Assembly (NCBI GenBank): GCA_900540955.1
Contig: UQIF01000001.1
Location: 186,001-250,000, forward strand
Reading direction: 5' to 3'
DNA length: 64,000 nucleotides
Origin: an uncultured Olsenella sp.
GTDB taxonomy: Bacteria > Actinomycetota > Coriobacteriia > Coriobacteriales > Atopobiaceae
In this document: piece after piece, positions 36,056 through 44,758 of the stretch
Position numbering within the stretch: position 1 is the stretch's first letter
How the letters are laid out: each line of letters starts with the position of its first letter
Translations under genes and position numbers: made by a program
Notes under the pieces: generated by a model
The model's input: only the letters and a program-made list of their open reading frames with translations
The model's database searches: none
What the model was told of the DNA's origin: nothing

Positions 36056-36081
36056 ATCGCATCTTCATGGGAGGAGACATC

Positions 36082-37287
36082 ATGAACGCATCCGTTTCTC
36101 GTCGTCAGTTCCTCGAGCTGTCTGGCATCGTCGCCGCGGGCCTTGGCCTTGCCGGCTGTGGTGGTTCCGGTGACTCCGGCTCCGGTTCGGGCTCTGCTGA
36201 CGGCGCCATCAAGGTCGGTATCATGGGCCCGTACTCGGGTTCCGTCGCTCAGTACGGCGTCGCCTGCCGCGACGGCGCGCTGCTGTGGTTCAAGCAGCTC
36301 AACGCAGACGGCGGCATCAACGGCAAGCAGGTGGAGACTAACGTCCAGGACGAGAAGGGCGACGCCACCGAGGCCGTCACCGTCTACAACAAGCTCGTTG
36401 AGGACGGCGTGACCGCCATCGTGGGCGACGTCACCTCCAAGCCGACCATCGCCGTGGCCCAGAAGTCCGTTGAGGACAACATGCCTTGCGTGACCGCCTC
36501 CGCCACCACCGCAGACGTCATCTCCTACGGCGACAACTACTTCCGCGCCTGCGTCACCGACCCGTTCCAGGGCAAGGTCATGGGAGACTTCGCCGCCAAG
36601 CAGGGATATAAGACCGTCGCGACCATCTTCGACTCCGGCGACGACTACGCCACCGGCGTCGCGGACGCCTTCAAGGCCGAGTGCGAGGCCAAGGGCATCA
36701 CCGTCGCCAAGGAGGCCGGCTACGCCTCCGGCGCCGCCGACTTCAACGCCCAGCTCACCGACATCCTCTCCGCGAGCCCCGACGCCATCCTGTGCTCCAA
36801 CTACTACCAGGACGACGGCATGATCGTCACCCAGGCCCGCCAGCTCGGCTACAAGGGCGTCTTCCTCGGCGCCGACGGTTGGGCTGGCATCGTCGGCGGC
36901 GACCAGGACTACGCCTCCACCGCCGACCTCGAGGGTTGCTTCTACTGCTCCTCCTTCGTCGCCTCCAACCCCGACGAGAAGGTCAAGAAGTTCATCGATG
37001 ACTACAAGGCCGAGTACAACGAGGCCCCGACGAACTTCAACGCGCTCGCCTACGACGCCGCCGCCATCGTGACCGAGGGCCTGAAGGCAGCTGAGGAGAA
37101 GGGCCTCGAGCCCGGCTCCGACGACTATAAGCAGGCCGTCATCGACGGCATCAAGGCTGCCAAGGTCGAGGGCGTCACCGGCACCATCTCCTACAGCGGC
37201 ACCGGCGATCCGCAGAAGTCCACCCTCGTCATCACCTTCAAGGACGGCGAGGAGACCATTTTCGACACCATCGAGCCCGAGGCTTAA
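36082..37287 (+). CDS. livJ: Branched-chain amino acid ABC transporter, substrate-binding lipoprotein
   Basis: This 401-residue periplasmic-binding-type lipoprotein captures Leu, Ile or Val outside the cell for the LivHMGF importer. The N-terminus has a Tat-like SRRQFLELSG and a lipobox LAGCGG (Cys about residue 30), followed by a Gly/Ser linker, then the mature Peripla_BP_6 domain beginning IKVGIMGPYSGSVAQYGVA. A strong GGGAGGAG precedes ATG 36082. Codon use is strongly biased (mostly C-ending codons), as expected for a highly expressed gene. A 12-bp hairpin separates it from livH and may favour excess binding protein over permease. Confidence 0.95.
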   Translation: MNASVSRRQFLELSGIVAAGLGLAGCGGSGDSGSGSGSADGAIKVGIMGPYSGSVAQYGVACRDGALLWFKQLNADGGINGKQVETNVQDEKGDATEAVTVYNKLVEDGVTAIVGDVTSKPTIAVAQKSVEDNMPCVTASATTADVISYGDNYFRACVTDPFQGKVMGDFAAKQGYKTVATIFDSGDDYATGVADAFKAECEAKGITVAKEAGYASGAADFNAQLTDILSASPDAILCSNYYQDDGMIVTQARQLGYKGVFLGADGWAGIVGGDQDYASTADLEGCFYCSSFVASNPDEKVKKFIDDYKAEYNEAPTNFNALAYDAAAIVTEGLKAAEEKGLEPGSDDYKQAVIDGIKAAKVEGVTGTISYSGTGDPQKSTLVITFKDGEETIFDTIEPEA

Positions 37288-37319
37288 TTACTCCCGGCTC
37301 GACCATGCGATCGTAAACC

Positions 37320-37357
37320 ATGGGCACCGAGAGCGGCGTTGCTCCCTCGGTGCCCAT
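37320..37357 (+). promoter_or_regulatory. Intercistronic hairpin between livJ and livH
   Basis: A perfect 12-bp stem, ATGGGCACCGAG (37320-37331) with CTCGGTGCCCAT (37346-37357), has an inner AGC/GCT pair and no T-run. It likely protects the 3' end of the livJ message or causes partial termination. Confidence 0.6.
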
Positions 37358-37393
37358 CGCAGTATCCGCTAACGACTCGGAAGGGAAGTGCTG

Positions 37394-38269
37394 ATGACTT
37401 TCTTGACCCAGCTGCTCAACGGCCTCAGCCTCGGCAGCATCTACGCGCTCGTGGCGCTCGGGTACACCATGGTGTACGGAATCATCTTGCTTCTGAACTT
37501 CGCCCACGGAGACATCATCATGGTGGGCGGCTACATCGCCTGGATCGCCATGGCTAACCTCGGCTTGCCTCCCCTTGTCGCGGCGCTTCTTGCCGTGGCC
37601 GGCTGCATGGCCCTGGGCGTGCTCATCGACAAGATCGCCTATGCCCCGCTTCGCGACGCCCCGCGCCTCTCGATCCTGATCACCGCCATCGGTGTCTCGT
37701 ACTTCCTCGAGAACGGCGGCCAGCTCGTGTTCGGCGCCGCCGCGAAGGTCGTCCCCTCTTTCGGGGATTTCGGCAGCTTCCAGATCGGAGACGCTAGTCT
37801 CTCGGGCAGAGCCATCCTTACCGTCCTTGTGACCGCCGCAGCCACCGCGGTCCTCACCTTCTTGGTCCAGAAGACCAAGCTCGGCAAGGCCATGCGTGCC
37901 GTCTCCGAGGATATGGGCGCCGCGCGCCTTATGGGCATCAACGTGAACCACACCATCTCGTTCACCTTCGCCGTCGGCTCCGCGCTCGCCGGAATCGGCG
38001 CCGTCCTCTACTGCATGGCCTATACGCAGATCACCCCAACCATGGGCATCATGCTCGGCACCAAGGCCTTCGTCGCCGCGGTTCTGGGAGGCATCGGCTC
38101 GATTCCCGGCGCCGTCATCGGCGGCCTCATCGTCGGTTTCGCCGAGGTGTTCGTCTCCGCCATCGGGCTTTCCGTTTGGCAGGACGCCGTGGTGTTCCTT
38201 TTGCTCATCATCGTTTTGATCGTCAAGCCGACGGGCCTGCTCGGCCGTCCCATGACCGAGAAGGTTTAG
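37394..38269 (+). CDS. livH: Branched-chain amino acid ABC transporter permease LivH
   Basis: LivH (291 residues, about 8 helices) is one half of the membrane channel. It begins MTFLTQLLNGLSLGSIYALVALGYTMVYG in outline, the conserved LivH start, and contains NFAHGDIIMVGGYIAW and the C-terminal GGIGSIPGAVIGGLIVGFAE that contacts the ATPases. ATG 37394 lies 8 bases after GAAGGGA; GTG 37388 is too close. It is followed by livM after 12 bases. Confidence 0.95.
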   Translation: MTFLTQLLNGLSLGSIYALVALGYTMVYGIILLLNFAHGDIIMVGGYIAWIAMANLGLPPLVAALLAVAGCMALGVLIDKIAYAPLRDAPRLSILITAIGVSYFLENGGQLVFGAAAKVVPSFGDFGSFQIGDASLSGRAILTVLVTAAATAVLTFLVQKTKLGKAMRAVSEDMGAARLMGINVNHTISFTFAVGSALAGIGAVLYCMAYTQITPTMGIMLGTKAFVAAVLGGIGSIPGAVIGGLIVGFAEVFVSAIGLSVWQDAVVFLLLIIVLIVKPTGLLGRPMTEKV

Positions 38270-38281
38270 GGGGTGCACATC

Positions 38282-39439
38282 ATGAAGGATTACTACAACA
38301 AGGGAGAGGAGCGCCCGACGCTCACCACCTCGGTGGTCTCCCCGAGCAACAAGTACCGAGTCCTCCCGATGCCTGCGCGCTACGCGATCAACGCCCTACT
38401 TGTGCTCGTATTCCTCGTTATCGGCGAGGCGCTCATCTCCGGCGGCGTCGTCAACCGCTACCAGTCCGGCGTTCTCGAGCAGGTCGGGATCTACATCATC
38501 ATGGCGGTCTCGCTCAACATCGCGACCGGCTACCTGGGGCAGCTGCCGCTCGGCCATGCTGGATTCATGAGCGTCGGCGGGTACTCCTGCGCGCTCTTCA
38601 TCATGAAGCTGATGCCTGTGGTCGGCCTCAACGCCAAGGCTATGGCCACCATGGCGAGCCCTGCCGCCATTTTGCTGTTCATCGGCGGAGTCGTCTTCGG
38701 CGGCGTCTGCGCTGCAATTTGCGGCCTGATCATCGGCATCCCCGCCTTGAGGCTCAAGGGCGACTACCTCGCCATCATCACGCTCGGTTTCGCCGAGATC
38801 ATCCGCGTTGTCATCAACAACATCGACGGCGTGCTCGGCTTCGATTTCACGGGCGGCGCCAAGGGTCTCTCGGGTATCCCTGGATATACGAACTTTCTCA
38901 ACGTGTTCCTTACCGTCGCGGTCGTCATCTTCCTCATCCATACGCTCATGAAGTCGCGCCACGGCCGCGCGATCCTTGCCATCCGCGACAACGAGATCGC
39001 GGCGGAGGCCTCCGGCGTGAGCACCACCTACTACAAGACGCTCGCTTTCGTTGTCTCTGCGTTTTTCGCGGGCGTCGGCGGCGCCCTGTACGCCGGCTGC
39101 ATCGGCGTCATGGACCCCTCAAAGTTCGGTTTTATGAAGTCGGTCGAGATCCTCGTCATGGTTGTCCTCGGCGGTATGGGTTCGATGCTCGGTTCCGTCG
39201 TCTCGGCGAGCGTCCTTACGATCCTGCCTGAGGCGCTGCGCGCGTTCTCCGAGTTCCGTATGGTTGCCTACGCCGTCGTCCTCATCCTTGTGATGATCTT
39301 CCGGCCGCAGGGGCTCTTTGGTAGTTACGACTTCTCGCTTTCCCGCGTGGTAGAGCGATGCCTGAACAAGGACTTCCCTTGGAAGAAGAAGCCCACAGAT
39401 TCCAGCGAGCCCGCCCAGGAGGTGATCGCCCATGAGTAA
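38282..39439 (+). CDS. livM: Branched-chain amino acid ABC transporter permease LivM
   Basis: LivM (385 residues) is the second permease. A 40-residue cytosolic N-terminus precedes about 9-10 helices. Conserved features are ALGYLGQLPLGHAGF-like sequence (TGYLGQLPLGHAGFMSVGGY), GIPALRLKGDYLAIITLGFAEI, RHGRAILAIRDNEIAAEASG and GGMGSMLGSVV, the ATPase-coupling loop. ATG 38282 has AGGGGG 8 bases upstream; GTG 38273 overlaps that site. The gene overlaps livG by 8 bases. Confidence 0.95.
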   Translation: MKDYYNKGEERPTLTTSVVSPSNKYRVLPMPARYAINALLVLVFLVIGEALISGGVVNRYQSGVLEQVGIYIIMAVSLNIATGYLGQLPLGHAGFMSVGGYSCALFIMKLMPVVGLNAKAMATMASPAAILLFIGGVVFGGVCAAICGLIIGIPALRLKGDYLAIITLGFAEIIRVVINNIDGVLGFDFTGGAKGLSGIPGYTNFLNVFLTVAVVIFLIHTLMKSRHGRAILAIRDNEIAAEASGVSTTYYKTLAFVVSAFFAGVGGALYAGCIGVMDPSKFGFMKSVEILVMVVLGGMGSMLGSVVSASVLTILPEALRAFSEFRMVAYAVVLILVMIFRPQGLFGSYDFSLSRVVERCLNKDFPWKKKPTDSSEPAQEVIAHE

Positions 39440-40283
39440 GGTCATCCGCGGCGACGTCAAGCTCGTCGAGCCCAAGAGCCCCAATCTCATTCCCGAGCGA
39501 GACGCAGATAAGCGCCCGGTGCTCGAGGCGACGAACCTCGGCATCGATTTCGGCGGCCTCACCGCCGTGGACGATTTCAACATCGCCCTCGGACGCACCG
39601 AGATCTCCGGTCTCATCGGCCCCAACGGCGCGGGAAAGACGACCGTCTTCAATCTCCTTACCAACGTGTACAGGCCTACGCGCGGCTCTATCCTTCTCGA
39701 CGGCATGGCCACTGCCGGCAAGTCCGTGTATGAGGTCAACCGTATGGGCATTGCCCGGACCTTTCAGAACATTCGCCTCTTCTCCAAGATGACGGTTGAG
39801 GAGAACGTGCTCGTAGGGTTCGGCAACTCGATGAACTCGAGCCTCGTGACCGATTTGCTGCGTCTTCCGGGCCACTGGAAGCAGGAGGCCGAGTACCACG
39901 ACAAGGTGCTCGATCTTCTTGACATCTTCGGCATGCGCAGGTTCGCGGGCACCCAAGCCGGCAACTTGCCCTATGGCGCGCAGCGCCGGCTCGAGATTCT
40001 CCGCGCCCTCGCGACGAATCCCAAGGTGCTGCTCCTTGATGAGCCGGCGGCGGGCATGAACCCTGCCGAGACCGAGGAGCTCATGGAGAACATCCAGAAG
40101 ATCCGCGACGAGTTCGGAATCGCCATCCTGCTCATCGAGCACGACATGAGCCTTGTCATGGGCGTGTGCGAGGTCGTCGGCGTTCTCGACTACGGTCGCA
40201 TCATCGCCAAGGGGACGCCCGAGCAGATCCAGAACAATCCCAAGGTCATCGAGGCGTACCTTGGCAAGCAGGGGGTGAATTAG
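39432..40283 (+). CDS. livG: Branched-chain amino acid ABC transporter ATPase LivG
   Basis: One of two cytosolic ATPases of the importer (283 residues). Walker A GPNGAGKTT, a signature region with LPYGAQRRLEILRAL (the normal LSGGQ is replaced by LPYGAQR, as is typical of LivG) and Walker B VLLLDEPAAGMNP are present, with an N-terminal extension of about 30 residues compared with E. coli LivG. It overlaps livM by 8 bases and is followed by livF one base after its stop. Confidence 0.95.
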   Translation: MSKVIRGDVKLVEPKSPNLIPERDADKRPVLEATNLGIDFGGLTAVDDFNIALGRTEISGLIGPNGAGKTTVFNLLTNVYRPTRGSILLDGMATAGKSVYEVNRMGIARTFQNIRLFSKMTVEENVLVGFGNSMNSSLVTDLLRLPGHWKQEAEYHDKVLDLLDIFGMRRFAGTQAGNLPYGAQRRLEILRALATNPKVLLLDEPAAGMNPAETEELMENIQKIRDEFGIAILLIEHDMSLVMGVCEVVGVLDYGRIIAKGTPEQIQNNPKVIEAYLGKQGVN

Positions 40284-40284
40284 A

Positions 40285-40998
40285 ATGGCCGACACGCTGC
40301 TTAGCGTTAACGACCTTCACGTGAGCTACGGCGCCATCAAGGCGGTTCGCGGCATCTCGTTCGAGATCAAGGAGGGCGAGATCGTCACGCTTATCGGCGC
40401 GAACGGCGCCGGCAAGTCCACGACGCTCAATACCGTTGCCGGCCTGATCAAGCCCGACGAGGGTTCCGTCGAGTTCAAGGGCGAGTCCATCATCGGCGTA
40501 AAGGCGCACAAGATTGTCGAGCGCGGGCTTGCGCTGTGCCCTGAGGGACGCCGCGTGTTCTCGCAGATGAGCGTTGCCGAGAACCTCGACATGGGCGGCT
40601 ACACCCGCTCGGATGCCGAGAACCGCGAGACCATCGAGCACGTCTACGAGCGCTTCCCACGCCTTCGCGAGCGCATGGAGCAGTCCGCGGGCACGCTTTC
40701 GGGCGGTGAACAGCAGATGCTCGCCATGGGTCGCGCGCTTATGAGCAAGCCTGACCTACTCATGCTCGACGAGCCCTCCATGGGTCTTGCCCCTATCCTC
40801 GTTCAGGAGATCTTCGATATCATCAAGGAGCTCAACGAGGCCGGCACAACCATCCTTCTCGTCGAGCAGAACGCGAACATGGCGCTGTCCGTCGCCGACC
40901 GCGCCTATGTGCTCGAGATCGGCACCATAAAGAAGACCGGAACCGGCGCCGAGCTTCTTGTTGACGACGACGTGCGCAAAGCATATCTCGGAGGCTGA
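40285..40998 (+). CDS. livF: Branched-chain amino acid ABC transporter ATPase LivF
   Basis: The second ATPase (237 residues). Walker A GANGAGKST, signature LSGGEQQMLAMGRALM and Walker B LLMLDEPSMGLAP match LivF closely, including the family's LDEPSMGL wording. It starts one base after the livG stop, behind AGGGGG, and ends the livJHMGF operon at a hairpin near 41035. Confidence 0.95.
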   Translation: MADTLLSVNDLHVSYGAIKAVRGISFEIKEGEIVTLIGANGAGKSTTLNTVAGLIKPDEGSVEFKGESIIGVKAHKIVERGLALCPEGRRVFSQMSVAENLDMGGYTRSDAENRETIEHVYERFPRLRERMEQSAGTLSGGEQQMLAMGRALMSKPDLLMLDEPSMGLAPILVQEIFDIIKELNEAGTTILLVEQNANMALSVADRAYVLEIGTIKKTGTGAELLVDDDVRKAYLGG

Positions 40999-41034
40999 TT
41001 CGAGCCGAATCAACGCCCCGCCCGCCTTCAAGGC

Positions 41035-41072
41035 AAGAAGCCCGCTCCTTTAACGGAACGGGCTTCTTTGTC
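41035..41072. terminator. Terminator between livF and thrB
   Basis: AAGAAGCCCG (41035-41044) pairs with CGGGCTTCTT (41059-41068), followed by TGTCGTCTT. It lies between the convergent livF and thrB genes and probably serves both. Confidence 0.75.
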
Positions 41073-41106
41073 GTCTTGAATTCCTCCTGTCAGGTTTTGC
41101 CTTGCG

Positions 41107-42015
41107 TTAGTTCAGGTCAACGGTGGTTCCGAGGGAGTTCGCCTTGAGCGTGCGCAACCAAAAATCGGGACGGGCCTCTGCCAGCGCCTTGTGGACGGCG
41201 GCTGCGCGCTCCTCGCCGTCCGCGACCGCGAGCATCGTGGAGCCCGAGCCGCTGATCATGAATGCGCAGGCTCCTGACTCGAGCGCAATCTGCTTGAGCG
41301 GCTCGAAGTCGCAGATAAGCTTGCTGCGATACGGCTCATGCAGCTTGTCGTGATTTGCCTTCGAAAGAAGGGCGGCGTCACCCGTCTCGAGCGCCCTGAC
41401 CACGGCAACGCAGCGGCCCATCTGCCAGACCGCGGTCGCCGCGGGAACCTCTGTTGGAAGAACCCTGCGGGCGTCGGCCGTGCGTACCTCGTAGGGAGGG
41501 GCGATGGCGATGAAGCGAAGGTTCGGAGCGATGTCCATGCGCGTAGAGGTCGTGTCGTCGCCTTCGACAAAAGAGCTTACGAGACCGCCCATGATGGCGG
41601 GCGCCACGTTGTCCGGATGACCCTCGATGCGGGTCGCCATCTCGAGGCACTCGTCGCGATCAAAGGCCCCGCGGCAGAGCACCTGAGCCGCGGCGACGCC
41701 GGCGATGACGCAGGTCGAGCTCGAGCCGAGCCCGCCCGACAGCGGGATGGGGGAGAGGATCGATATTTTCAGAGGCTTGGGCTCGCATCCTAGCTCCGCG
41801 CACCCCTTCAGGTAGCTTTGCCACACGAGATTGTCCTCGCCGCGGAAACGCTCCTCGCAGCCGTCGATCTCGAGCTCCTCGGAGGGCGACATGAGGAAGG
41901 TGGCCGTGAGGTCAAGCGCAATCCCGAGGCAGTCGAACCCGACGCCCACGTTCGCGGACGTGGCTGGGACGCGCACGATGACGACCGGCTTGCTCTGACC
42001 GTCGGCGGCAATCAC
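41107..42015 (-). CDS. thrB: Homoserine kinase
   Basis: ThrB phosphorylates homoserine with ATP, the penultimate step to threonine. The 302-residue GHMP-family kinase shows VRVPATSANVGVGFDCLGIA, the ATP loop PIPLSGGLGSSSTC, EGHPDNVAPAIMGG and the C-terminal ISGSGSTMLAVAD. The start codon overlaps the thrC stop by four bases, so translation is coupled in the order thrC-thrB. Transcription runs away from hom-lysC-asd. Confidence 0.96.
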   Translation of the reverse strand: MIAADGQSKPVVIVRVPATSANVGVGFDCLGIALDLTATFLMSPSEELEIDGCEERFRGEDNLVWQSYLKGCAELGCEPKPLKISILSPIPLSGGLGSSSTCVIAGVAAAQVLCRGAFDRDECLEMATRIEGHPDNVAPAIMGGLVSSFVEGDDTTSTRMDIAPNLRFIAIAPPYEVRTADARRVLPTEVPAATAVWQMGRCVAVVRALETGDAALLSKANHDKLHEPYRSKLICDFEPLKQIALESGACAFMISGSGSTMLAVADGEERAAAVHKALAEARPDFWLRTLKANSLGTTVDLN

Positions 42016-43505
42016 TTGAACACCCTGGCGCAGGAGGCCTCGACGAAATCACCCATCTCGTCCCGGTCACAGACGGCCGTGTGGAGGACCTCGGCGTCAC
42101 GAAGGGCGGAAAGGCGCGCCGGGGGAACGGTGCCGGTATTTGCGGCGAGGGCGTCCATGCACTCGAAGCCGGTCATTCGATTGGTGTCCTCCCCAAGCGC
42201 CGCAAGGACGTCGGCGCCGAACTTGTACGGGGAGGCGGTGGAAAGGCAGACGCGCGCGGAGCCGTCACGCTCGATGGCGTCGAGGACGGTCTTTGCGACG
42301 GCGGTGTGGGGGTCGATGAGGACGCCGAGGCCCTCCCAGGTGGAGCGGATCTCCGCGCGGGTCTGGGCATCGTCGGCTCGGCCGCAGGCAAACACCTCCT
42401 GGATGCGAGTCAGGACCTCTGCCGGTACGGTGTAGGAGCCCTTCTTTGCAAGGTCGTCCATGAGCGAAGACACGAGCTCGCAATCGCCCTCGCAGAAGTA
42501 GTAGAGCATGCGCTCGAGGTTCGAGGAGACGAGAATGTCCATGGAGGGGCTGATCGTCTTGTTGAAGGGGCGCAGGCGGTTATAGGTTCCCGTGGTGAGG
42601 AAATCGGTGAGGACGTCGTTCTCGTTCGAGGCGACCACGAGTTTTTTCACGGGCAGGCCGAGACGCTTCGCGTAGTAGCCTGCGAGGACGTCGCCGAAGT
42701 TGCCGGTGGGGACGCAGAAGGTCACCTCGTCACCCAGCTGAATCGCGCCGGCTCGCACGAGCTGGGCGTAGGAGTCGAAGTAATAGGTGACCTGAGGCGC
42801 GAGGCGGCCGACGTTGATGGAGTTCGCGCTCGAGAGCACGGCGCCGTTTGCGGCGATCCTCTCGGCGAGCTCGGAGTCGGCGAAAATGCGCTTGACCTCA
42901 GTCTGGCAGTCGTCGAAATTGCCTCGTACCGCGCACACCGCGACGTTGTCGCCGGCCTGCGTCGCCATCTGGAGATGCTGGATGTCGGAGACCTTGCCTT
43001 CCGGGTAGAAGACGGTGACGCCGCAGCCCTTGACGCCGGCGAAGCCGTCGAGGGCGGCCTTTCCGGTGTCGCCGGAGGTGGCGGTCACGATCATGATCTT
43101 CTTGCCATCCCCCTTGGTTCCCCCGCGAGCGACGCCCATGAGCTGGGGCAGCATCTGGAGCGCAACGTCTTTGAAGGCGCTCGTGGGGCCACGGTAGAGC
43201 TCGAGCAGCCAGTCGTCGCCGAGCGCCGTGACCGGGCAGCACGCGGGGGTGTCCCACTGCTCGCCGTAGGCCGCGCTCACGCAATCGGCGATCTCGCCCT
43301 CAGTGAAGTCGGGAAGAAGGCCGCCGAGCACCAGGCGCGCGTTCTGCTGGAAGGTCTGGCTGCAGACCTGAGCGAGGTCGAGCTTCTCCTCGCCGATCCA
43401 GTCCGCGACATAGAGGCCACCGTCGGGTGCGATTCCGCGCAAGATAGCTTGCTTGCTTGTTACGTTATCGGTTTTACCGCGCGTGCTGTGGTAGAACGAA
43501 TTCAC
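42012..43505 (-). CDS. thrC: Threonine synthase
   Basis: ThrC converts phosphohomoserine to threonine using PLP. The 497-residue form begins MNSFYHSTRGKTDNVTSKQA in the manner of the E. coli/yeast-type enzyme. Lys112 in GPTSAFKDVALQ is the PLP lysine, followed by TATSGDTGKAALDGFAG and the PTGNFGDVLAGYYAKRLG block. It is the first gene of the minus-strand thrC-thrB pair; its start faces the hom promoter across 110 bases, a divergent arrangement that could be co-regulated. Confidence 0.96.
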   Translation of the reverse strand: MNSFYHSTRGKTDNVTSKQAILRGIAPDGGLYVADWIGEEKLDLAQVCSQTFQQNARLVLGGLLPDFTEGEIADCVSAAYGEQWDTPACCPVTALGDDWLLELYRGPTSAFKDVALQMLPQLMGVARGGTKGDGKKIMIVTATSGDTGKAALDGFAGVKGCGVTVFYPEGKVSDIQHLQMATQAGDNVAVCAVRGNFDDCQTEVKRIFADSELAERIAANGAVLSSANSINVGRLAPQVTYYFDSYAQLVRAGAIQLGDEVTFCVPTGNFGDVLAGYYAKRLGLPVKKLVVASNENDVLTDFLTTGTYNRLRPFNKTISPSMDILVSSNLERMLYYFCEGDCELVSSLMDDLAKKGSYTVPAEVLTRIQEVFACGRADDAQTRAEIRSTWEGLGVLIDPHTAVAKTVLDAIERDGSARVCLSTASPYKFGADVLAALGEDTNRMTGFECMDALAANTGTVPPARLSALRDAEVLHTAVCDRDEMGDFVEASCARVFK

Positions 43506-43525
43506 TGTCGGCTCCTTGCGTCCGG

Positions 43526-43553
43526 TTGATACCGCGGATACTCCGAGTAATCA
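43526..43553 (+). promoter_or_regulatory. Putative promoter of hom-lysC-asd
   Basis: TTGATA (43526-43531), 16 bases, TAATCA (43548-43553), the same -10 variant as proposed for the liv operon. It lies between the divergent thrC and hom genes. Confidence 0.45.
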
Positions 43554-43615
43554 TACCTGCAGCGCGCGAGCCCACGGGCTATGGACACAGATTCGAAAGA
43601 TTGGACTCGCCGCTC

Positions 43616-44737
43616 ATGAAAATCGCCCTTCTCGGCTACGGCACGGTCGGCCGTGGCGTCGACCAGATCATCCGCGACCGCGTGGGCTCAGTCGAGGTCG
43701 CTCGCATTCTGGAGCTGCCCGACCGCCTGAGTGATCCCCGCATGACCTCTGATTACAGCGAGATCGTGTCGGACCCGGACATCGACCTTGTGGTCGAGTG
43801 CATGGGCGGGGTAGAACCGGCGCACACCTTCATCATGCGCGCGCTCGCCTCCGGCAAGCACGTCGTCACCTCCAACAAGGCCGTCGTCGCCGCGCACTTC
43901 GCCGAGTTCGCCGAGGCTGCCCTCTATAACCGAGTGAGCCTCTTCATCGAGGCCTCGGTCGGCGGCGGCATCCCCTGGATCGCCGGTATCGAGAAGGCCC
44001 GCCGCATCGACGAGATCTCCTCTTTCAAGGGCATCATGAACGGCACCACCAACTACATCGTCTACCAGATGCTTAAGGACGGCGCCGAGTTCTCTGATGT
44101 CCTGGCCGAGGCCCAGGAGCTTGGCTACGCCGAGCGCGATCCCTCCGCGGACATCGACGGCATCGACGTCATGAACAAGACCATCATCACCGCCTCGGCG
44201 GCGTTCGACGTTGCCTGTACCCACGACCTGCCCGTTTCCGGTATCCGCAACCTCACCAAGGCCGATCTTGACCTCTTTGGCGAGCGCGGCCTCACGGTCA
44301 AGCTGCTCGGCCGCGGCGTCCAGAAGGACGGCGCCTACGCCGTCGCCGTGGAGCCCGTCGCCCTGCCCGCCGACTCGCTCGAGGCGCACGTGCCGTCCAA
44401 CTTCAACCTCGTGACCCTCGACGGCCAGACGGTCGGCGAGCTCAAGTTCTACGGCCAGGGCGCGGGCAGCCTTCCCACGGGCAACGCCATCGTCCAGGAC
44501 GTTCTCGATTGCGCCGCGGGACGCCGCCCTGTATACGACTTCTCTCGCGGGCTCGAGTACGCGCCCGAGCTGCTTCGCGGCGATTATGTGCTTCGCAGCT
44601 CCGAGCAGCCGGCAGGCTCCGAGCCCTTCGCGCCCGGCGCCTGGCTTCTTCGCGACATCACGGCGGTCGACGCTCGCGCCGCCCTCGATGCCGCGATCGA
44701 GTCCGACCCCAGCTCTTTCATGGCAGCCCTCGTGTAA
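43616..44737 (+). CDS. hom: Homoserine dehydrogenase, short form without ACT domain
   Basis: Hom reduces aspartate semialdehyde to homoserine. The Rossmann motif LGYGTVGRGV is at the N-terminus, followed by VVTSNKAVVA, FEASVGGGIP-like IEASVGGGIPWI, GIMNGTTNYIVYQM and AQELGYAERDPSADIDGID, all family hallmarks. At 373 residues it lacks the C-terminal ACT domain of the ~430-residue actinobacterial enzymes, so threonine feedback through that domain is not expected. ATG 43616 is chosen because homology begins there; its ribosome-binding site is weak (GAAAG at 43595). lysC follows after 21 bases. Confidence 0.94.
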   Translation: MKIALLGYGTVGRGVDQIIRDRVGSVEVARILELPDRLSDPRMTSDYSEIVSDPDIDLVVECMGGVEPAHTFIMRALASGKHVVTSNKAVVAAHFAEFAEAALYNRVSLFIEASVGGGIPWIAGIEKARRIDEISSFKGIMNGTTNYIVYQMLKDGAEFSDVLAEAQELGYAERDPSADIDGIDVMNKTIITASAAFDVACTHDLPVSGIRNLTKADLDLFGERGLTVKLLGRGVQKDGAYAVAVEPVALPADSLEAHVPSNFNLVTLDGQTVGELKFYGQGAGSLPTGNAIVQDVLDCAAGRRPVYDFSRGLEYAPELLRGDYVLRSSEQPAGSEPFAPGAWLLRDITAVDARAALDAAIESDPSSFMAALV

Positions 44738-44758
44738 GCAGAACGGATACCTTCACAG

